A stretch of DNA of 64,000 bases, from NCBI GenBank assembly GCA_041402005.1, contig JAWKTB010000004.1, positions 62,001 to 126,000 on the forward strand. The letters are read 5' to 3'. How positions within the stretch are numbered: position 1 is the first letter of the stretch; the number at the start of each line of letters is the position of its first letter. The stretch is from JAJRXR01 sp041402005 (GTDB taxonomy: Bacteria > Planctomycetota > Phycisphaerae > Phycisphaerales > UBA1924). Both the position numbers and the translations under genes were made by a program. A model generated the notes under the pieces. The model was not told the DNA's origin, searched no databases, and saw nothing but the letters and a program-made list of their open reading frames with translations. Of the stretch, positions 59,451 through 64,000 are shown in pieces.

Positions 59451-61129
59451 GGCGTCACCGTCCTGACCCGCACACGATCGATCTCCACGCCCGAACCCGC
59501 GGGCACGATGCGGGTCTTGTGCTCGCTCGTCGAGTACGCCCGGGTGTGGTAGGCGTAGGTCCCGACCTCGGCGCCATTGACGATGAGCACGGCCGAGTCG
59601 GAGTCCGGGTCGATGACCAGTCTTGTATCGATCATGTCACCGCTCGAGATCGCATGATCGACGAGGGTCGTGAGGCCGCCGCTCGTGTTCACGTAGGAGA
59701 GGGTCAGCCCCTGGGTATTCGCGTCGTGGGCGCGGAGCCAGAGCGAGAGAACCGCCTGATTCCCACCGGCCTGGTCGCACGCGATGAAGAACCAGACGCC
59801 CGTCTCGGAGGGCGAGGTGCAGCGCCAGCGCAGGTCGACGTACGTCGGTCGCGTCAGGTCGGTCCGCGGCAGGGCGTCGATCTCCGTGTCGGCCTTCCAG
59901 ACCCCGGCGCCGAGCGTCGTGGTGTCGAACGCGCCCGCGTCCGCCCTGGCCCAGTCCGCGACGCCGTCGGCGTTCAGGTCGAGCCCGGTCGGGTCGGAGG
60001 CGAAATCGGCGTCCCAGAACGACGCCAGCGCCTCGGGGGAGTTCAGGGCGCGGACGCTCGACGTCAACGTCGTCGGCGCGTCCCCGCCGGACGTCAGCCC
60101 GATCGTGAACCGGGTCACGAAGTGGCGTGTCACGCCGATGTCCGGGTTCTGCGTCTCGTACTCGCCGTGCAGACGGAAGAGGACCTCCTCGCCCCCCCGC
60201 TCGGACCAGCTCGGGTCCGAGCCGCCATCCGACCAGAACCCGGCGTTCGCGCTCCCGTCGTACAGACCGACGCCCGCGTCCTTCTCGCTGGTGACGCGTC
60301 CGGCTGACGAGTCACTCGTGGTGTTCCCAAAGACCAGGAAGTAGCTGGTGTTGGCGTCGAGCGTCGGCGGGCTCGCCCACTCGAACGTGACCCACGAGTA
60401 CGTCGTCTTCAGCGCGGACTCGGTCTGCGTCGCCTCGGCGAGGATGGTCGTGCCCGGTACCGACCCGCTCATCGGACGCAGCTGCATCGCGATCTGGCCC
60501 GACTCCAGCAGCGGGATGATCCCGTCGGTCCGCATGTACAGCTCGACGCTCGTCGCACGCCACTGCGCGACGCCCGCGGGGAGCGTGGGCGTAATCTTCT
60601 GACCGAACGCCTTCCCTTTGTCGAGCGTGATCGTGCTCGATTTGCTCGTCACGGCGGGGAACGAGGCGACCTCGCCTGAGTTCGTGATGATCGCGCCCGG
60701 ATACGTCTCATCCCGTGTGACACCGTCAAAGTCGAGGGCGAACGAGTCCACGTCCTCAAGCACGTTTTCGGCGTCGCCCCCGTCCTCCGTGAGCGTCAGC
60801 GGATCGCCCGCCGAACCGCCCCAGGCGTACTCGCGGAGCTCCGGGGCGCCGTCACCGTCGGCGTCGGGCAGCACGACCGCCACCCGTCGGGCGCCCCCGT
60901 CGGGCAGGTAGACCGCTTGCTCCAGATCGCTCGCGACGCGTTCCAGGGCGCCGGCGGTGTCGAGCATGGACTGCGTCGCCCCGCCATCCTCGCCCGGGAG
61001 AGCGTTGGCCGCGACCACCACCGCCGAGCCCAAGGCGCCAAGCAAGAGCGTCGAGACCGCAAGGGCCACGACCAGCTCCATGAGCGTGTACGCGTGTCGC
61101 TCGTGGGTTCGCGTGCGTGACGGGGTCAT
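59447..61129 (-). CDS. Large minor pilin-like protein (PilW/GspJ type) with extended ectodomain
   Basis: About 560 residues, more than twice the usual size. The leader MTPSRTRTHERHA precedes YTLMELVVALAVSTLLLGAL; Glu5 is kept but the residue before cleavage is Ala. The first 130 residues look like a PilW/GspJ protein (GALERVASDLEQAVYLPDGG). The rest contains two beta-rich, lectin-like parts, SYFLVFGNTTSDSSAGRVTS with GEEVLFRLHGEY, and VLSLWLRAHDANTQGLTLSY with DTRLVIDPDSDSAVLIVNGA, which read like concanavalin-type or choice-of-anchor domains. It may be a surface-exposed adhesive tip. ATG overlaps the upstream stop (ATGA). Confidence 0.75.
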   Translation of the reverse strand: MTPSRTRTHERHAYTLMELVVALAVSTLLLGALGSAVVVAANALPGEDGGATQSMLDTAGALERVASDLEQAVYLPDGGARRVAVVLPDADGDGAPELREYAWGGSAGDPLTLTEDGGDAENVLEDVDSFALDFDGVTRDETYPGAIITNSGEVASFPAVTSKSSTITLDKGKAFGQKITPTLPAGVAQWRATSVELYMRTDGIIPLLESGQIAMQLRPMSGSVPGTTILAEATQTESALKTTYSWVTFEWASPPTLDANTSYFLVFGNTTSDSSAGRVTSEKDAGVGLYDGSANAGFWSDGGSDPSWSERGGEEVLFRLHGEYETQNPDIGVTRHFVTRFTIGLTSGGDAPTTLTSSVRALNSPEALASFWDADFASDPTGLDLNADGVADWARADAGAFDTTTLGAGVWKADTEIDALPRTDLTRPTYVDLRWRCTSPSETGVWFFIACDQAGGNQAVLSLWLRAHDANTQGLTLSYVNTSGGLTTLVDHAISSGDMIDTRLVIDPDSDSAVLIVNGAEVGTYAYHTRAYSTSEHKTRIVPAGSGVEIDRVRVRTVTP

Positions 61130-61713
61130 GGCGTCACCCATCCGAGCAGCCCGTGCAGGAGGTTGCCGGGCAGATTGAGTAGATCGAGCACGCCCGAGCC
61201 GGGCTCGTCGTCCGCCGGCGTGTCACTGACACTGTCTGCAGGCGGGTCCACCGAGAGGACGGCGGTCCGCGTCCCCGAGCCCACCCGAACGATCACGCTC
61301 GCCCCGGCCTCGGCGCGACCGTACCCGTTGAAAGTCAGCGTTTGTCCCCCGCCGGTCACGTTGACCGCGTCGATGGAGGCCCGGTACGGCTCACCGCCCA
61401 GTCGGACGGTCGAGAGCAGCGAACGCCCGGCGCCCGTCCCCACATACGTCGTGTAGGTCGCCGACGAGCGATCGAACTCGATCTCGTGCTTGGTCCCGGT
61501 CGCCCGGGCACGCTCCTCGAGGAGCTTGGCGTCCGCCTGCAGGCGGTGCTCGGCGGCGTCCAGGCGGTACCTCGCGTTCGTGTCGGCGAAGCGGGGGATC
61601 GCGATCCCCGCCATCAGGGCGATGATGACGACGACCACGACGAGCTCGAACAGCGAGAAGCCGGCGACGCCGGCTCCCCGTTCACACCGCGCTGTCTCGT
61701 GCGCACGCATCAT
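61126..61713 (-). CDS. Pilin-like protein (GspH/FimT type)
   Basis: About 195 residues. Leader MMRAHETARCERGAGVAG then FSLFELVVVVVIIALMAGIA with Gly-1 and Glu5. The following ARYRLDAAEHRLQADAKLLE and the strand pair RAEAGASVIVRVGSGTRTAV, LSVDPP fit GspH/FimT. The C terminus (GVLDLLNLPGNLLHGLLGWV) is an unusual hydrophobic tail of about 20 residues. ATG 61713 is used; a second ATG is next to it. 102 bases separate it from the pilin gene upstream. Confidence 0.82.
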   Translation of the reverse strand: MMRAHETARCERGAGVAGFSLFELVVVVVIIALMAGIAIPRFADTNARYRLDAAEHRLQADAKLLEERARATGTKHEIEFDRSSATYTTYVGTGAGRSLLSTVRLGGEPYRASIDAVNVTGGGQTLTFNGYGRAEAGASVIVRVGSGTRTAVLSVDPPADSVSDTPADDEPGSGVLDLLNLPGNLLHGLLGWVTP

Positions 61714-61815
61714 GCCAGCCCGAGAGACCGGAACGGCCCCGCTTCGTCCCGGCGAGACTGGGCGCCGGGCGGAGCGGCCGCGTCGCCGCAGTTCAGTTCC
61801 CACCCGACGTCGGGA

Positions 61816-62277
61816 TCAATCCCGGTAGTCGACGCCGTTCTGGTCCTTGACGCCGGCGGCGACGTTCGCGTAGATGCGGTGGTCGGTGCTTGGCAGATCC
61901 AGCCGGCGGCGTCGCCGTCGGTCTGGAGATGGCGTTAGAGGTTTCGCGCCCTCGACCTTCTGCTTCGGGATGGAGTGCAGGTAGGGGCCGTAGATGGCCG
62001 CGTCGGTGGTCGCCTGGGCGTCGCCGCTGATGTCGGAGTACTGGGTGAGCTGGTCGCCGACGGTGGTCTCGTCGGGGTAGAGGCCGCTGTGCTCGGCGCG
62101 GAACATCTCGATGGCGTTACGGAGGGCGGCGAGGTCGGCCATGACGGCCGAGTTCGCCGTGCCGCGGCTGCGGCTCATCCGCGGGATCGCGATCGCCCCG
62201 ATGATCCCCAGGATCACCACCACGATCACCAGTTCGATCAGGCTGAACGCTCGTCTCCCCCGCATTTGACTCATCAT
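61816..62277 (-). CDS. Type IV pilin-like protein (likely major pilin), C-terminal part garbled by a local frame change
   Basis: 153 residues as read. The leader MMSQMRGRRA precedes FSLIELVIVVVILGIIGAIA; Glu5 is present and the residue before cleavage is Ala. The core AVMADLAALRNAIEMFRAEH and YGPYLHSIP is the common planctomycete/GspG-like pilin pattern, which normally ends G-W-I-Y...IYAN. Here PSPDRRRRRRLDLPSTDHRI appears in that place; the next frame over the same bases reads DGDAAGWI, so a compensating pair of indels around 61,896-61,923 is likely. A good GGAG ribosome site lies 8 bases upstream of the ATG, in a 167-base gap after the pilP-like gene. Confidence 0.82.
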   Translation of the reverse strand: MMSQMRGRRAFSLIELVIVVVILGIIGAIAIPRMSRSRGTANSAVMADLAALRNAIEMFRAEHSGLYPDETTVGDQLTQYSDISGDAQATTDAAIYGPYLHSIPKQKVEGAKPLTPSPDRRRRRRLDLPSTDHRIYANVAAGVKDQNGVDYRD

Positions 62278-62444
62278 CGCGACGTCTCCTCACGGGCGGG
62301 ACCGCCCAGCTTCGCCGCCGACCCTGGCGACGCTTGTAGATTCGACCCGACAAGCCCCCCGCTTGAACACGCCGGGCGGGCCAGGCGGAAACGAGCCCCC
62401 CTGTCCGTCACAACCTGCACGCCTCGACGCCCCGTCTGGGGGGG

Positions 62445-62976
62445 TTACCGCTCGATTTCGAGTGTGAACGCGCCGCCCGGACCCTCGAGCTTCGCCGTCC
62501 GGTCCGTCACGCTCACGAGCGTGTACACCCCGACCCGGTCGCCAGTCCGATAGGTGCGGTCGTTGATGACCGCGATCCCGCCGCGGCGCGTGGGCATGGC
62601 GGCCGAGAGCCTGAACGCGGGGCGCGACTCGGGGGCGACCGGGATCTCGGTCCCCGTCTCGTCCACGAGGATGGGCGGGGGCGCCCAGGCGTCCGGCAGC
62701 TTGAAGGCGTCGCCGGCCTCATCGCCCTCGACGCCCTTGTCGACGATCAGCTCCTGGATGCGTCGGGCGATCGCCGCCGCCGTCTCCCCGAGCCCGCCCT
62801 GCTGCGTCCTGGCGGCGTCGGGCTGATTCGTCGAGGGCGCCGGCGCGGAGGCGATCGAGGTCGGGGCCGCCGCGGCCTCGCTGGGCTCGAGGAACCCGCG
62901 GTCGGTCGACTACGAACGCGCCGCCCGCGATGACCGCGATGGCAAGAAAGATTTTCCGCTCGCGCGAGATCTCCAT
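62445..62976 (-). CDS. PilP/GspC-like inner-membrane protein, frameshifted near the 5' end
   Basis: Starts MEISRERKIFLAIAVIAGGA with a single membrane helix. After GAFVVDR the frame is lost by what looks like a 4-base duplication (CGAC) near 62,905; removing it gives a continuous protein of about 175 residues. That protein has a Pro/Ala linker, FKLPDAWAPPPILVDE, and a small beta domain ending MPTRRGGIAVINDRTYRTGD, RVGVYTLVSVTDRTAKLEG and GGAFTLEIER. This is the architecture of PilP/GspC, whose C-terminal HR-like domain contacts the secretin N0 domain. It follows the pilO-like gene by 16 bases. Confidence 0.75.
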
Positions 62977-62992
62977 ACTCACACGGAGCAAT

Positions 62993-63595
62993 TCACGCCG
63001 GGCGTCGTCCACCAATCGGCTCGGTCATTCTTGTGTCGCCCGCAGGATCCGCATACCAGACAAGATCGAATCCCGAACGGCCTGGGGCGCGCTCCTCGCC
63101 CGCCTGCCTCGAGCGTGAACGCCTTGGCATTTTCATGTCCGAGAACCGCTCGAGGAGCAGGTGCAGGAACCGCGCGCACTCGGGGTACCCCCCCACCCCT
63201 TCCATCCGGATCGGCATGGTCAGGAACATCCCCTCGCGGACGACCTCGGAGGGCTCCATCCGGTCGATCCGCAGCCCGCACTCGACCGCCAGAGTTGTCA
63301 GCCCGGTCAGACGCTCGTTCCGCAGCCCGACCCCGCTGAGCTGCCCGTGGCTGCTCTCCAAGCGTTCTCTCGCCGCGACCGTCGCCGCCCGCGTGTCCGA
63401 CAGAGACTGCTCGAGCTCTCTCAGGCGAGGCTCGGCCTCCGCCAGACGCCGAGTCGTCAGCTCGCGCTCCGCCTCGTGCGCCGACGACGGACGCGCCACC
63501 AGCAGCCACCCCGCGAGCGCGACCAGCGCGACCGCTCCCAAGCCGCCCACATGCACCGGCGCCAGCGGCCCCAGTTGATCCAAAGCCTTCCTCAT
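62993..63595 (-). CDS. pilO: PilO-like protein with a garbled stretch from compensating indels
   Basis: 200 residues. Membrane helix VGGLGAVALVALAGWLLVA (about 16-34), coiled coil (SAHEAERELTTRRLAEAEPR onward) and a ferredoxin-like periplasmic domain with MTLPIR-like strand LTMPIRMEGVGGYPECARFL, typical of PilO/GspM. Between SDM and GEERAPGRSGF the text KMPRRSRSRQA does not fit. The neighbouring frame reads NAKAFTLEAGG, the expected continuation, which implies two extra A (AAAA for AA) near 63,131 and one extra G near 63,099, together restoring the frame. ATG overlaps the pilN-like stop (ATGA). Confidence 0.82.
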   Translation of the reverse strand: MRKALDQLGPLAPVHVGGLGAVALVALAGWLLVARPSSAHEAERELTTRRLAEAEPRLRELEQSLSDTRAATVAARERLESSHGQLSGVGLRNERLTGLTTLAVECGLRIDRMEPSEVVREGMFLTMPIRMEGVGGYPECARFLHLLLERFSDMKMPRRSRSRQAGEERAPGRSGFDLVWYADPAGDTRMTEPIGGRRPA

Positions 63596-64000
63596 GGCGT
63601 CGGCGCCTCCGCGAGATCCCCGCTGGCGAACACGCCCTCGACCTCGAACGCGATCCGCTCCCCGCCCTGCACGTTCACACGCTGCGTCTTGACCAGCGTC
63701 GTCTTCTCGAAGAGCCCCGACCGTTCCATGCCCAGCACGAGGGCGCCCTCGTGACCCTGCTCCCCGCTCAGACCGCTGAGCCTCAGAACCATGCGCCCGC
63801 CCGGGGTCGAGGAGACGCTGACGCGATCGAGCGCCACGTCGTCGCCCCGCAGGCGGTCGAGATACGCCAGCAACGCCCCCCAGTCCGGTCGAACTTGCAC
63901 GCGCTCGGCGGCGTGCATGCGGGTCATGACCGCGTCCAGCTCCTTCTGCGCCTGGGGCAGCTCCCGGTCCAACCCGCGCATCCTCGCCCGGACATCCTCG
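63592..64000 (-). CDS. pilN: PilN-like protein, C-terminal part (continues beyond the window)
   Basis: The frame is open to the window edge, with about 136 residues visible. It shows the end of a coiled coil (LDRELPQAQKELDAVMTRMH), then DWGALLAYLDRLRGDDVALD and VLRLSGLSGEQGHEGALVLG, ending in a ferredoxin-like strand set (GERIAFEVEGVF), which is the PilN periplasmic fold. It lies directly upstream of pilO with an ATGA overlap, so pilM should be just outside the window. The gene belongs to the second pilus-like operon. Confidence 0.78.
   Translation of the reverse strand, partial: EDVRARMRGLDRELPQAQKELDAVMTRMHAAERVQVRPDWGALLAYLDRLRGDDVALDRVSVSSTPGGRMVLRLSGLSGEQGHEGALVLGMERSGLFEKTTLVKTQRVNVQGGERIAFEVEGVFASGDLAEAPTP

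Noticed and set aside
62278..62444. Cyclic di-GMP (GEMM) riboswitch in the 167-base leader of the pilin gene
   Set aside because: GGCGGCGAAGCTGGGCGG has a passing likeness, but the conserved A-rich core and the P2/P3 tetraloop-receptor elements are missing.
1..64000. Genomic island, prophage or transposon signatures
   Set aside because: No integrase, transposase, tRNA, att-like direct repeats or composition shift longer than about 500 bases was seen.
1..64000. Frequent GCGATCGC octamers, considered as HIP1-type repeats
   Set aside because: They lie mostly within codons of Ala/Ile/Asp/Arg in GC-rich genes, and no spacing or strand pattern is visible by eye; counts against expectation would be needed.

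Overview
The window is very GC-rich, with G or C at most third codon positions, genes packed head to tail with ATGA or GTGA stop/start overlaps, and no tRNA, rRNA, integrase or insertion sequence that I can see. Several traits point to a planctomycete, probably of the Phycisphaerae/Phycisphaerales: a secreted peptidase ending in a dockerin-like Asp/Phe-rich tail, a prepilin-like protein with a late H...DG motif, many pseudopilin genes, lipoproteins with LxGC lipoboxes, and one giant repetitive secretin gene. This placement comes from protein style and was not tested by a marker gene.

Layout. 1-2 kb: end of a hypothetical gene, a glycosyltransferase-like gene and a low-molecular-weight protein tyrosine phosphatase, then a paired hairpin repeat. 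2-6.4 kb (minus): sucB and sucA of the 2-oxoglutarate dehydrogenase complex. 6.6-13.6 kb (minus): a pstSCAB phosphate uptake operon whose two permease subunits carry very large extra periplasmic regions. 13.7-33.6 kb (minus): a type II secretion (T2SS) operon in the order gspF, G, H, I, J, K, L, a GspM/GspC-like fusion, a giant gspD and a small lipoprotein. The ATPase gene gspE lies nearby on the plus strand (35.3-37.0 kb), after a glutathione peroxidase and a tandem PTPS/QueD-like gene. 37-47.8 kb: a GT9 glycosyltransferase, serC/serA, a prepilin-like protein, a zinc-ribbon membrane protein, a SurA-like lipoprotein, a UbiA-like membrane protein, an M14 carboxypeptidase and RNase Y with a long structured leader. 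48.3-54.8 kb: an adhesin-like lipoprotein, a PilZ-like protein and an scpB / lipoprotein / DUF58 / transglutaminase operon. 54.9-58 kb (plus): a queuosine-precursor transporter, a CheY-like receiver and an HD-GYP phosphodiesterase. 58-64 kb (minus): a second, partial type IV pilus/pseudopilus operon (pilN-, pilO- and pilP-like genes, a major pilin and four minor-pilin or pilus-tip-like proteins).

The most striking object is the gspD-like gene at 14,169-25,403. It encodes about 3,744 residues: a signal peptide, one N0 domain, about 39 consecutive N1-like secretin_N segments averaging roughly 84 residues, and one normal C-terminal secretin domain. Ordinary GspD has three N1-like domains. If the segments stack as rings, the channel could cross a periplasm far wider than usual, which fits the enlarged, invaginated periplasm known in Planctomycetes. 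The overlapping downstream lipoprotein is a pilotin candidate, and the GspM/GspC-like fusion upstream would be the inner-membrane partner.

A second theme is data quality or decay. Six otherwise well-conserved genes (gspE, the DUF58 gene, the transglutaminase gene, and the pilin, pilO and pilP genes of the second locus) carry one or more small indels. Some are homopolymer-length changes and some compensate each other, which suggests local assembly error more than real pseudogenes. Those protein sequences should be read with care.
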